Positions 45,657 through 55,141 of a stretch of DNA of 64,000 bases are shown here, piece after piece. The translations under genes were made by a program, and so were the position numbers. Source of the stretch: Gillisella vitis (GTDB lineage Bacteria > Pseudomonadota > Alphaproteobacteria > Rhizobiales > Rhizobiaceae); contig NZ_JACHLU010000004.1 in NCBI RefSeq assembly GCF_014204625.1, positions 62,001 through 126,000 on the forward strand, given 5' to 3'. The notes under the pieces were generated by a model, which was not told the origin of the DNA, did not search any database, and saw only the letters and a list, made by a program, of their open reading frames with translations. Numbering within the stretch: the first letter of the stretch is position 1; each line of letters starts with the position of its first letter.

Positions 45657-46391
45657 ATGACCAATACAGCGATTGACGATCATCTGGATTGGCCGCCGGA
45701 CGGTCAGGTTTTTGAAATCAATCATGTGACATTGGCGATGAACGCCAGCGATCATCCCTTTCATCTTGCCAATGTTGAAGCCGCAAGGGCCAATTGGCAG
45801 AGCGCGGTTGCCGCAAAACCAGCGTTGTTTGATGGGCGAATGGTGTTGTTTCAACGGTTGAGGATTGGTGACGGTCAGATTATTGGCGATGGCCATCTGA
45901 TTCCCTATTCGACATTCTTGCTGTGGCGGCGACAGGCCCAGCCGGATTGTGGGTATCATCTGTTTGGTTTTGCTGTGATCATGTCCTCGGATGGGGCGCT
46001 GATTGCTGTTCAGATGGCAGAGCACACTGCCAATGCCGGGCTGGTTTACTGTGCTGCCGGTTCGCTGGACAGTTCCGATATTGTCGATGGTTATGTGGAT
46101 GTCGAAGCCAATATGCGCCGCGAAGTCATGGAGGAAACCGGCCTGTTGCTGGACGGTGCCGAGGTTGATCCGCAATTGCGCGGTTTTCGTCGGGGACGAA
46201 CCGTGACACTGTTTCGCAGCTTTTATTTGAAGATGACAGCGGCTGAGATTTTCCAACAGATTGCCGCCCATATGGCGGTGGACCATGAGAAGGAAATCGC
46301 CGGTCCTGTGGCCATCCGTTCGGCTGATCGCCATGCCCATCGATTTAACGGGGCAATGTACCCATTACTCGACTGGGTATTTCCCCGGTAA
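45657..46391 (+). CDS. Nudix hydrolase domain protein with N-terminal extension
   Basis: A 244-residue protein. The C-terminal half has a Nudix box: GSLDSSDIVDGYVDVEANMR followed by REVMEETGLLLDGA, with the REVxEExG residues that bind Mg. The N-terminal 100 residues (HVTLAMNASDHPFHLANVEA, HLIPYSTFLLWRR) form an extension of the type seen in eukaryotic-like or uncharacterised Nudix proteins. The substrate, some nucleoside diphosphate derivative, cannot be deduced. ATG codon 45657 follows a weak ribosome site. Confidence 0.78.
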   Translation: MTNTAIDDHLDWPPDGQVFEINHVTLAMNASDHPFHLANVEAARANWQSAVAAKPALFDGRMVLFQRLRIGDGQIIGDGHLIPYSTFLLWRRQAQPDCGYHLFGFAVIMSSDGALIAVQMAEHTANAGLVYCAAGSLDSSDIVDGYVDVEANMRREVMEETGLLLDGAEVDPQLRGFRRGRTVTLFRSFYLKMTAAEIFQQIAAHMAVDHEKEIAGPVAIRSADRHAHRFNGAMYPLLDWVFPR

Positions 46392-46467
46392 ACTGAAGGG
46401 ATTGCCTTGCATGGATGAGTGAGGTCGTGCAGTCTGCCGTCAAATTCAATCGGCACTGGAGGCACGT

Positions 46468-47385
46468 TTGGCTCGGCCATATTGCATTTACGACGTTTTT
46501 ACCGACAAAAAACTTTGCGGCAATCCTCTGGCGATTGTGCTTGATGCCGAAGGGCTTGATGATCAGGCCATGCAGGCCATCGCTGGTGAATTCAACCTGT
46601 CTGAAACGGTGTTTGTTTTTCCGTCTGTCAATGCCGCCCATCTGGCGCGCATCCGCATTTTCACACCAGAGCGGGAGCTGCCCTTTGCCGGACATCCCAC
46701 CGTTGGTACAGCCGTCGCCTTGGCCGAGCGCGCCCATGAGGGCAGGGACCGCCCGGTTGATATTGTCTCGGTGCTGGATGAAAAAATCGGGCCTGTGCGC
46801 TGTGCGGTGAGCCTGCGTGATAAAGAGGTTGGGTTTGCCGAGTTTGATTTGCCAAAAACGTCGGTGCAGCTGCATTTTTCAGTTGAGCGTGCCGCCATCG
46901 CCGAGGCGCTGGGCTTGCAACTGAGCGATTTGGGTTTTGGCAACCATGTGCCATCCATCTGGAGTGCTGGAGTGCCGTTTCTGCTGATTCCGGTCAACAG
47001 TCTGGCGGCGGTGCAAGGTATGGATTTTGATCCGCAGCTTTGGGAGCGGACGGCTCCCTTCTGTGAAGGGGCGCTGACATCAGCCTATGTCTATTGCCGT
47101 GGCGGTGTGCATCATGCCGCCCATTTTCATGCCCGCATGTTCTCACCCGATATGGGTATTGCCGAAGACCCCGCGACGGGGGCTGCCGTGGCCGCATTGT
47201 CCGGGGCCATCCAGTCTTTCGATAGCTTGCCCGATGGGCATCATCCCATGCTGATCGAGCAGGGGGTGGAGATGGGGCGGCCATCCTTCATTCACCTGCA
47301 TATGGATTGCAAGGAAGACAAGGTGTTTCGCGCAAGGATTGGTGGTCGGGCCGTGCGGATTGCGTCAGGCGTTCTCGACTATTGA
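46468..47385 (+). CDS. PhzF-family isomerase/epimerase
   Basis: A 305-residue protein of the PhzF fold, a duplicated domain related to diaminopimelate epimerase. Motifs are YDVFTDKKLCGNPLAIVLDA, FNLSETVFVF with the catalytic Glu, RIFTPERELPFAGHPTVGTA and EDPATGAAVAAL. Family members isomerise small acids, as PhzF does in phenazine synthesis, but no phenazine genes are near, so the substrate is unknown. The start is a TTG at 46468 with GGAGG five bases upstream; no closer ATG fits. Confidence 0.88.
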   Translation: MARPYCIYDVFTDKKLCGNPLAIVLDAEGLDDQAMQAIAGEFNLSETVFVFPSVNAAHLARIRIFTPERELPFAGHPTVGTAVALAERAHEGRDRPVDIVSVLDEKIGPVRCAVSLRDKEVGFAEFDLPKTSVQLHFSVERAAIAEALGLQLSDLGFGNHVPSIWSAGVPFLLIPVNSLAAVQGMDFDPQLWERTAPFCEGALTSAYVYCRGGVHHAAHFHARMFSPDMGIAEDPATGAAVAALSGAIQSFDSLPDGHHPMLIEQGVEMGRPSFIHLHMDCKEDKVFRARIGGRAVRIASGVLDY

Positions 47386-47520
47386 TATTGTTTGGTTTTT
47401 CGCCATTTCTCTTTTTTCTGTAATTTCTGGTGTTTTTTTTAAAAGGATGCTGGACAAGGTGAGAGAACCCCTTTATATCCCCGCTCACGCAAGCAGTGAG
47501 GCAACAAACTGCTCACGTAC

Positions 47521-47596
<76 letters not shown>

Positions 47597-47609
47597 TAAC
47601 ACCATTGAC

Positions 47610-47685
<76 letters not shown>

Positions 47686-47808
47686 TGGTTGTGTGAAGAT
47701 TGTTCTAACAAAATTCAGTGAATTTCTGGTGTTTTGTTTTTGTTCGCATATTTTGCGCGCAGTTCTGTGTTTGTTCATGAAATCATGCCGATTTCATCCT
47801 GAAATGGC

Positions 47809-47827
47809 TGTGGATAAGTGTGGATAA
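47809..47827 (-). promoter_or_regulatory. Two tandem consensus DnaA boxes
   Basis: TGTGGATAA occurs at 47809-47817 and again at 47819-47827; on the minus strand each is TTATCCACA, the strict DnaA-box consensus, in the same orientation 10 bases apart. They lie in a 405-base gap (47686-48090) between tRNA-Lys and the MscS gene where I see nothing else. Function is inferred: DnaA titration or control of a neighbouring gene. Confidence 0.55.
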
Positions 47828-48090
47828 CATTTCCGTACGCTGTCTGTGCCTGCTCAAAATGGACGAATCAAAGTTGTTGTCGGTCTTGCGAGTCTGAATG
47901 ATAGTGTGCGTCTGATTGTCGCCAGCGTTGGAGCGAAGCTGTACTCCTTGGCAGAATCGGTGCCATTGCGCCTCCTTTGTGTGGTGATCTATGCCTGCAC
48001 ATCTTGCTTGCAGGATAAAAAACAGCACATTCCCTGATTTGAAGCGTTGTCCGTCATTTATCTTGCCGCATTGGCGCGATAAGGGAGCAA

Positions 48091-50550
48091 ATGGTGAAGT
48101 TAAAAAGGGACTGTGGTTTGCAAAGCGTTAAGACATTCCTTGCGGCATTTTCAATTCTACTTTTGACAGTGATAGGCACGATGCCGATTATCAGTATCGG
48201 TTGGGTGCCTGCTGCTATGGCGCAGGATGCTCCTTTTGCCGATGACGATGCTGTCACGAAGGCGTCGGCTGCTCTTGATCTGCATCAGAAACAGATTGAT
48301 TCGGTTAATGCGGATCTCGGTTCGCATTCTGCCAATGATCGTGATCTCATGGCGCAAAAGTCGAAGGTTGATGATGTGCTTGCGGCCCTGGTGGTGATGA
48401 AAGCACAGATTTCGCCGCGCCTTGATGAAGTGACGGCGCGTCTGGCCGATCTGGGTGCGCCTCCCAAAGAAGGCTCGCCGGTTGAAACTCTGGAGGTCAC
48501 GACACAGCGCAACAAGCTTGCGGCGCAGAAAACAACAATTGTCAGTATTCTGGCGCGCATTGATGATACGACCAAAGAGGCCAATGATCTGTCGTCCAAG
48601 ATCTCTGCGGCGCGGCGTCAGTTGTTCACGCAGGAGCTTTTTGCCCATGCCGATGTGTCGCTGGACTCCATGAGCATTGCGGTGAATTCGATTGGGCCGG
48701 AAATATCTCAATTTGTTGATTCAATGGGCAACTGGCTGAGTTTCGTTTTCCGGTTGAAGGCAATTTCCCTGGCATCGGCACTGGTCCTGTCGCTTGGCAT
48801 GATGCTTGGCCTGAGAGTGATTCTGAACCGTATCTTTGGCCCGATCATTGCCCGTGGCAAGCAGGAGCAGAACCCCTCCTATATGAGCCGGTTTTCCATA
48901 GCCTTTTGGGGCACGCTTCTGCCTTCTCTTGCGTTCAGTTTTTTTCTGGTTTCCACCTTCCTGTTTCTGGATATGTTCAATGTCCTGCGCCCCGATATTC
49001 GCCGCGTTATCGGCGCGGTTCTGGGCTTTTGCGGGCTTGTGTTTTTTTCAACCCATCTTGCGCTTGCGGTTTTCAACCCAATATCGCCCAAATGGCGTCT
49101 GTTACGGGTGACGGACCGGGGCAGTTACCAGCTGGTTGCTGCCTTCGTGACCATGTCGGTTGTGAACAGTCTTGATTATGTTCTCAGCGCCATTTCTGAA
49201 GCACAGAGCTGGCCGGTGGAAATCACCGTGATGAAAGGCGTTGTCACGTCAATTATCGTCGGTGTGGTTCTGCTTCTGGTTTCTTTCACCAGGCCATTGT
49301 TGCCCAAGGAGGAGGATGAGCGGCAAGATGTGGGAAGGCCATGGTCACCACTGACATCGGGCTTGCTGCGCATTCTGGGGGCTGCAATCATATTTTCGGC
49401 GCTGCTCGGCTATGTCGGATTGGCGCGTTTTATTGCCACCCAGATTGTCCTGACGGGCGGGGTGATCTGCACCATGTATATTGGTATCCGCTCAGGTCGG
49501 GCCGTATCAGAGCGGGATCGCTTTGCGGAAACCATTGTTGGTCGCTATTTCCAACGCAGATTTTCCATTGGTCCCGTGGCACTGGATCAAATGGGCATTA
49601 TTGCCGGCCTGCTGATTTATGGTGTGGCTGTAATGATTGGTGTGCCTTTGATCATGATGTCATGGGGCTTCCAGCTCCCGGATATTCGTCTGTGGATCTA
49701 TAATCTTTTCACAGAAATCAAGATCGGCAGTATCAGCATTTCGGTTGTTGGCATTGCTGGCGGCGTCCTGTTGTTTGCGGTTGGCATTGTTGTGACGCGC
49801 TGGCTGGAGAAATGGCTTGATGGAAACATCATGGTTCGGGCGCAGGTGGATGCGGGCGTGCGAAACTCCATCAAAACCGTGGTGGGCTATGTGGGGGCTG
49901 TGCTTGCGGCGGTGATTGGCCTGTCTGCGGCTGGTATTAATCTTTCCAATCTCGCTCTTGTTGCCGGTGCCCTGTCACTTGGTATCGGTTTTGGTTTGCA
50001 GAATATCGTGTCCAATTTTGTCTCCGGCCTTATCCTACTGGTCGAGCGCCCCTTCAAGGTGGGTGACTGGGTGTTGACAGGAACAACGGAAGGTTTTGTG
50101 CGCCGTATCAATGTACGTGCCACCGAAATCGAAACCTTCCAGCGCCAGACTATCATTGTGCCAAACTCAGAGTTGATCAATGCGGCAGTTGGCAACTGGA
50201 CCCACCGCAACACGCTGGGCCGTGTCGATGTGCTGATTGGCGTCAGCTATAACAGCGATCCGCAACATGTGATGGATGTTTTGAAAGAGGTTGCGCAAAG
50301 TCAGGAAGGGGTTTTGAGAAATCCGGAGCCTTTTGTGATTTTTCTCAGCTTTGGTGCTTCGTCTCTCGATTTTCAGCTGAGTTTCTTTATTGGCGATGTG
50401 TTGAATGGTCTGGCGATCAAGAATGGAGTGCGCGTCAAGTTGATGCAGCGCCTGCGTGAGGAGGGAATCGAGATTCCTTATCCGCATCAGGATCTCAAAG
50501 TCATTCTGGAACGGGCACCTGCAAAGGGACCGGGCCAGCCTTTGGCGTAA
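48091..50550 (+). CDS. Large MscS-type mechanosensitive channel with DUF3772 domain
   Basis: An 819-residue protein. A signal peptide (FLAAFSILLLTVIGTMPIIS, AMAQDA) leads to a periplasmic helical DUF3772-type domain (residues about 50-200), then about ten or eleven membrane segments, and the MscS core near residues 600-790: NLSNLALVAGALSLGIGFGL with QNIVSNFVSGLILL (pore helix TM3), then ERPFKVGDWVLTG and the C-terminal cage. It opens under membrane tension in hypo-osmotic shock. The size places it with the MscK/DjlA-like large members. Confidence 0.9.
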   Translation: MVKLKRDCGLQSVKTFLAAFSILLLTVIGTMPIISIGWVPAAMAQDAPFADDDAVTKASAALDLHQKQIDSVNADLGSHSANDRDLMAQKSKVDDVLAALVVMKAQISPRLDEVTARLADLGAPPKEGSPVETLEVTTQRNKLAAQKTTIVSILARIDDTTKEANDLSSKISAARRQLFTQELFAHADVSLDSMSIAVNSIGPEISQFVDSMGNWLSFVFRLKAISLASALVLSLGMMLGLRVILNRIFGPIIARGKQEQNPSYMSRFSIAFWGTLLPSLAFSFFLVSTFLFLDMFNVLRPDIRRVIGAVLGFCGLVFFSTHLALAVFNPISPKWRLLRVTDRGSYQLVAAFVTMSVVNSLDYVLSAISEAQSWPVEITVMKGVVTSIIVGVVLLLVSFTRPLLPKEEDERQDVGRPWSPLTSGLLRILGAAIIFSALLGYVGLARFIATQIVLTGGVICTMYIGIRSGRAVSERDRFAETIVGRYFQRRFSIGPVALDQMGIIAGLLIYGVAVMIGVPLIMMSWGFQLPDIRLWIYNLFTEIKIGSISISVVGIAGGVLLFAVGIVVTRWLEKWLDGNIMVRAQVDAGVRNSIKTVVGYVGAVLAAVIGLSAAGINLSNLALVAGALSLGIGFGLQNIVSNFVSGLILLVERPFKVGDWVLTGTTEGFVRRINVRATEIETFQRQTIIVPNSELINAAVGNWTHRNTLGRVDVLIGVSYNSDPQHVMDVLKEVAQSQEGVLRNPEPFVIFLSFGASSLDFQLSFFIGDVLNGLAIKNGVRVKLMQRLREEGIEIPYPHQDLKVILERAPAKGPGQPLA

Positions 50551-50618
50551 CGCTGTATTATTGATGCCCATCCTGGCGGTTTTATCCGCTCGGGTGGGCA
50601 TCGGCGTGTTTTCTGCCT

Positions 50619-51413
50619 TCAGATGCAGCGTGTTTCAAACATCACCATATCGAGCATGAATGAGCCATCCGGCTCAATGGCAAAATGCCGTTTCACCTCC
50701 GGGCTGGCTTTATCCTGAAGCATCAGGATTGCGGTACACAGCGCCTCTGCTGTCCCTATTCTCTGTGTCCAGCTTTTGAACTCCATGCGCAGACGAAATG
50801 GTCGCAAGCCTGTCACGTCAAAGCCTGCGCGTCCCAGCATTTCCGTCCATTCCGCGATCGTGTAATTGCGCACATGTGAGGTATCGCGCAAAAGCTCAAT
50901 GGCCTGCAAATGGGTGTTCAAGAGTGGCGCAGGCGGTGCCACGACATCAATGAAAACGGCTGTCGTTCCTTTGGCCAGCACGCGCCGCGCTTCACGCAGG
51001 CCCGCGTTCACATCATGCCAATGGTGCGCACTGTAGCGACAGGCCAGAAAATCGAAACTGGCATCGGCAAAGGGCAGGTGTTCGGCGGATGCGGCCTGTG
51101 TCTTGATGGTGTGCAGCCCCCTGACTGCGGCTGTCTGCTGGATGGCATCCAGCATGTCCGAGGACAGGTCAACCGCTGTGACGGTGCCAGCATGGGGTGC
51201 GATTGTGTAGGACACATGCCCGCCGCCCGCGCCCAGATCGATGGCATGAGCCGGTGACAGATCGTGGATGATTGTTGCGAGCCGATTGAGATCCTCACCT
51301 TGCGAATGGACGGTGCTTTCCACATAGGCTGAGGCTCTCGGCCCGAAGTTTTCCTGCACGTGCCGGTCGTGTCCATTGGTGTGGGGGGCTGTGCTGCTGG
51401 TTGGTGTCCGCAT
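50619..51413 (-). CDS. Class I SAM-dependent methyltransferase
   Basis: A 264-residue Methyltransf_11-type enzyme. Motif I HAIDLGAGGGHVSYTIAPHA, motif post-I VTAVDLSSDMLDAIQQ and the region FLACRYSAHHWHDVNAGLRE are clear. Relatives methylate small molecules or act in quinone-like pathways; the substrate is unknown. It is divergent from an XRE-type regulator 87 bases away, which probably controls it. Confidence 0.87.
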   Translation of the reverse strand: MRTPTSSTAPHTNGHDRHVQENFGPRASAYVESTVHSQGEDLNRLATIIHDLSPAHAIDLGAGGGHVSYTIAPHAGTVTAVDLSSDMLDAIQQTAAVRGLHTIKTQAASAEHLPFADASFDFLACRYSAHHWHDVNAGLREARRVLAKGTTAVFIDVVAPPAPLLNTHLQAIELLRDTSHVRNYTIAEWTEMLGRAGFDVTGLRPFRLRMEFKSWTQRIGTAEALCTAILMLQDKASPEVKRHFAIEPDGSFMLDMVMFETRCI

Positions 51414-51500
51414 TGTTCATCTCCTGATAGCTTATCGTTGCAGCATTGCATAAAAATATGCTGTTACAAGATGACTGTTTATCCTGTTATAAGTGCTTCC

Positions 51501-52271
51501 ATGCTGGATCCTGATCAACGAAAATCACTTGGCGAATTTGTGCGTGCGCACCGGGAAAAACTGGTGACGGAACGTGTTGGACGCCGACGCACCCCCGGAT
51601 TGCGCCGCGAAGAACTGGCCGAGCGGGCAGGAATCAGCGCCACATGGTGCGCGTGGATCGAGCAGGGCAGGCAGGTGCAGGCATCGCCCCATGCGCTGGC
51701 GCGGCTGGCCAAGGCGCTGGAGCTCACTCGCGCCGAGCGGGCCTATCTGTTTGAGCTGGCGGCAAGGCGTGATCCTGATGATGACGATGGCACACCGATA
51801 GATGATGCGCCCGCATCGCTGCTGGCGGCCGTGACCTCTGTTCAGCATCCGGCTTATGGGCTGGACCGATACTGGAACGCCTGTTGTTGGAATTCTGCGG
51901 CCGTTGCATTGTTTCCGGGGTGGCTGGACGAAGATCAGGCGGAAAAAAACCTGTTGCGCTATGTGTTTTTAAACCCATTGGCCCCAAAGCAGATCATCGG
52001 CTGGGAGGAGCGGGCTTTACGGCTGTTGGGAGAGTTTAGGGCCGATTACAGTCACGCGCTGCGCGATCCTGCTATTCGCAATCTGGTTGAAACGCTCCGT
52101 GCCGAAAGTGCGCTGTTTGATCGAGGCTGGCAGGAGCAGATGGTGCTGGACAGGGAGGGTGGTGAGCGCGAATTTCTGCTGCCGGAGCGCGGTTTTCTCC
52201 GGTTTCGACAGTTCAATTTTCGCCCCAGCGACCGACCCGACTGCAAACTGGTGTTTTTGATTCCGCAATAA
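51501..52271 (+). CDS. XRE-family regulator with MmyB-like ligand-binding domain
   Basis: A 256-residue regulator. The N-terminal helix-turn-helix (RTPGLRREELAERAGISATW, WIEQGRQVQASPHALARLAK) is followed by a PAS-like MmyB_LBD domain (LDRYWNACCWNSAAVALFPG, LLRYVFLNPLAPKQII), the standard architecture of this family. The ATG at 51501 gives the usual N-terminus MLDPDQRKSLGEFVRAHREK. Members regulate a divergent gene in response to a small, possibly fatty acyl, ligand. Here the divergent partner is the methyltransferase gene. Confidence 0.92.
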   Translation: MLDPDQRKSLGEFVRAHREKLVTERVGRRRTPGLRREELAERAGISATWCAWIEQGRQVQASPHALARLAKALELTRAERAYLFELAARRDPDDDDGTPIDDAPASLLAAVTSVQHPAYGLDRYWNACCWNSAAVALFPGWLDEDQAEKNLLRYVFLNPLAPKQIIGWEERALRLLGEFRADYSHALRDPAIRNLVETLRAESALFDRGWQEQMVLDREGGEREFLLPERGFLRFRQFNFRPSDRPDCKLVFLIPQ

Positions 52272-52449
52272 TTTTTTATGGTCTTCCTGGAACAGCAGAC
52301 ATGCAGAATTTTTATCAAGGTCGCGGCCTTCCATGCCCATGTCGCAAACGGGCGGCAATGCTTGCCTTGTCTTTATCATAGTCGCATCATCAATATTGGC
52401 TGCGGCATGGGTGGTTCATGTGGCAGCGAGGCAGAAACAGGGGAATTCC

Positions 52450-54969
52450 ATGTCGATCAAATCTCATGCGCGCGCCGTGGTGATTGGTGGTGGCGTCGTA
52501 GGCGTCTCAACGCTCTACCACCTTGCCAAAAAGGGTTGGAGCGATAGCGTCCTGATTGAGCGCAAGGAGTTGACATCCGGCTCGACATGGCATGCCGCTG
52601 GCCTTCTGCCCCTGTTCAACATGAGTTATTCGGTTGGCCAGATTCACAAATATTCGGTGAAATTCTATCAGGAACTTCAGGAAGAAACCGGCATGAATGT
52701 CGGCTTCAGCAAGGTGTCCAACATTCGTCTCGCCCGCACCAAGGACCGCTGGGACGAATACATGTATTACGCCGGCATTGCCGAAACCATTGGCGTCAAG
52801 GTCAATATCCTGACACCGGAACAGGTGAAGGAAATCTGGCCTCTGTGCGAAACCGAAGGTCTGTTGGGCGCGATCCAGCATCCTGATGATGGTTATATCC
52901 AGCCAGCCGATTTGACACAGGCGCTGGCCAAGGGCGCACGCGACCGTGGAGCCACCATTTACCGCAACACCACCGTGACGGCGATTGAGCAGCAGGCCGA
53001 TGGCCTGTGGAAAATCACCACCGACAAGGGCGAAATTACCGCCGAGCATGTGATTTCCTGCACCGGCAACTTTGCCCGCAAGACTGGCGAAATGGTGGGC
53101 ATCAACATTCCCGTCATCCCCGTCGAGCATCAATATATCGTCACCGAGCCGCATCCGGCCATCCTTGAGCGCAAGGCGCAAGGCCTGCCGGAAATGGGTG
53201 TACTGCGCGAATCGGACAGCGCCTGGTACATGCGCGAAGAAAACGGCGGCTTGCTGCTTGGACCATATGAGCACGGCGCGCCCGTCTGTTATGTCGATGG
53301 CCCCTCCGATGAGAGCGAATACGAGCTGTTTCAGGAAGAGCTGGACCGTTTGATGCCGCATATTGAAACCGCCATGGTGCGCGTGCCAGCCTTTGGCGAA
53401 GTAGGCATCAAGAAGGTTTACAACGGTGCGATTGCTTACACGCCAGACGGCAACCCCATCATCGGACCCGCTCCAGGCTTGAAGAATTTCTGGCTCAATG
53501 AAGGCCATTCCTTTGGGATTACGGCGGCTGGTGGCGCTGGCTGGCAATTGGCGGAATGGATTGTCGATGGCGAATCCACTCTCGACATGATGGGTGCAGA
53601 CCCACGCCGTTTTGGCCCCTATGCCACAGAGGGCTATCTGATTGCCAAGAACGAAGAAGCCTATGCCAATGTCTTCACCATGCATTACCCGGATGAAGAA
53701 CGCGCTGCCGCCCGTCCTTTGAAAACCACGCCAGTCTACGACCGCCTCAAAAAAATGGGCGCAGTGTTCGGCTCAGTTTACGGTTGGGAGCGCGCCAACT
53801 GGTTTGCTCCGGAAGGCTATGACATTCCTAAGGATCAGCTGGGAGTTGGGGCCGATGTGCTGACCAACCACAATTATGCGCCACCGACTGAGGATGGCCG
53901 CATTGTTGAAAAATGGTCGTTCCGGCGCTCGAATTATTTTGAGCATGTCGGCAATGAGGTGAAGAACGTTTCCGAGAATGTTGGCGTGCTGGATATGTCG
54001 GCCTTTGCCAAGATGGAAGTGTCGGGCGCAGGGGCACGGGCTTGGCTGGAAAGTATTTTTGCCAATGCGATTCCGAAGAAGCGTGGCCGCATTGCGCTGT
54101 GCCACATGCTGACCAAGCATGGCGGTGTTCGGGCTGAATTTACGGTGTATGAATGGGCACCGAACCGTTTCTATCTGGTGTCTGCCGGTGCTTATGAAGC
54201 CCATGATCATGATTATCTGCGCAAGCTTGCCCCAACAGATGGCTCGGTGAAATTGCAACATATCACCCAGAAAATGGGTGTTCTGGTGCTGGCCGGTCCA
54301 AAATCGCGGCAGGTGTTGCAGAAGCTCACCCGCACCAGCCTTGCCAATAAGGATTTCCCATGGTTGTCCGGCAAGGAAATCGCGGTTGGCGTGGCCTCGG
54401 CCCATGCCCTGCGCGTCAATTTCGTGGGTGAACTGGGCTGGGAGTTGCATCACCCCATCGAGATGCAGAATTATATCTTTGATCAGTTGATGGAAGCTGG
54501 CGCAGAATTTGGCATCAAGCCTTTTGGCATTCGTGCCATGTTGTCGATGTCGGTCGAAAAATCCTACCGCCTGATTCCGCGTGAAATGTCGATTGAGTAC
54601 AACGCCTATGAATCGGCGCTCGATCGCTTTATCAAGCTCGACAAGGAGTTTCTCGGCAAGGAAGGTCTGCTGGCTTATAAGGAAAAGGGCCTGCAATGGA
54701 ATTTTGCCACGCTGGTGGTCGAGGGTGTTGCGGATGTGGATGCGCGTGGGTCTGAGGCTATCTACAATGAAGCTGGCGAACTGGTGGGCCGCGCCACCAA
54801 CGGCACCTATGGCTGGCGTGTGGGCAAGTCGATTGCCCTGGCAATGCTCAAGCCTGATTACGCGACGCTTGGCACCAAAGTGAAGATCAAGATTCTCGGC
54901 GACATCTATGATGCGACGGTTGTGGGCGAAAGCCCGTTTGACCCGGACAATAGCGTTTTGCGGGCCTGA
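52450..54969 (+). CDS. FAD-dependent dimethylglycine/sarcosine dehydrogenase-like enzyme with GcvT domains
   Basis: An 839-residue two-part flavoenzyme. The N-terminal DAO domain starts with VVIGGGVVGVSTLYHLAKKG and has SGSTWHAAGLLP around the covalent-FAD region. The C-terminal half (from about residue 430) is a GcvT-type aminomethyl-transfer domain (FAKMEVSGAGARAWLESIFA, FVGELGWELHHPIEMQNYIF) that passes the methyl group to tetrahydrofolate. The role is demethylation of dimethylglycine or sarcosine, as in glycine betaine catabolism. An in-frame start at 52333 adds a hydrophobic segment but lacks support. An intrinsic terminator follows. Confidence 0.88.
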   Translation: MSIKSHARAVVIGGGVVGVSTLYHLAKKGWSDSVLIERKELTSGSTWHAAGLLPLFNMSYSVGQIHKYSVKFYQELQEETGMNVGFSKVSNIRLARTKDRWDEYMYYAGIAETIGVKVNILTPEQVKEIWPLCETEGLLGAIQHPDDGYIQPADLTQALAKGARDRGATIYRNTTVTAIEQQADGLWKITTDKGEITAEHVISCTGNFARKTGEMVGINIPVIPVEHQYIVTEPHPAILERKAQGLPEMGVLRESDSAWYMREENGGLLLGPYEHGAPVCYVDGPSDESEYELFQEELDRLMPHIETAMVRVPAFGEVGIKKVYNGAIAYTPDGNPIIGPAPGLKNFWLNEGHSFGITAAGGAGWQLAEWIVDGESTLDMMGADPRRFGPYATEGYLIAKNEEAYANVFTMHYPDEERAAARPLKTTPVYDRLKKMGAVFGSVYGWERANWFAPEGYDIPKDQLGVGADVLTNHNYAPPTEDGRIVEKWSFRRSNYFEHVGNEVKNVSENVGVLDMSAFAKMEVSGAGARAWLESIFANAIPKKRGRIALCHMLTKHGGVRAEFTVYEWAPNRFYLVSAGAYEAHDHDYLRKLAPTDGSVKLQHITQKMGVLVLAGPKSRQVLQKLTRTSLANKDFPWLSGKEIAVGVASAHALRVNFVGELGWELHHPIEMQNYIFDQLMEAGAEFGIKPFGIRAMLSMSVEKSYRLIPREMSIEYNAYESALDRFIKLDKEFLGKEGLLAYKEKGLQWNFATLVVEGVADVDARGSEAIYNEAGELVGRATNGTYGWRVGKSIALAMLKPDYATLGTKVKIKILGDIYDATVVGESPFDPDNSVLRA

Positions 54970-54995
54970 TTGTCGGAATTTAACAATTGACAGGA

Positions 54996-55037
54996 GGGGT
55001 GGCTGTTAGGGTTCTGACCCTAAGCCGCCCCTTTTTT
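54996..55037 (+). terminator. Rho-independent terminator after the dehydrogenase gene
   Basis: A long stem, GGGGTGGC with GCCGCCCC and an inner TTAGGGT with ACCCTAA, interrupted by a 2-base bulge, is followed by six Ts (55032-55037). Confidence 0.9.
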
Positions 55038-55141
55038 ATTACTTATTCATCATATGGCAAGCAACTAAGCGTTTAGATTAATATTTCAGCAATCGGTGGC
55101 GTTTATGATCACGGAAAATCACCTGTTTTCAAAGGCGCGTC

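Noticed and set aside
46468..47385. Phenazine biosynthesis gene.
   Set aside because: The protein is in the PhzF family, but no other phz gene is present, so the name is structural only.
52333..52449. In-frame 39-residue extension with a hydrophobic segment before the dehydrogenase start.
   Set aside because: The ATG at 52450 matches family N-termini directly before the FAD motif; a membrane anchor is not expected and the extension has no ribosome-site support.
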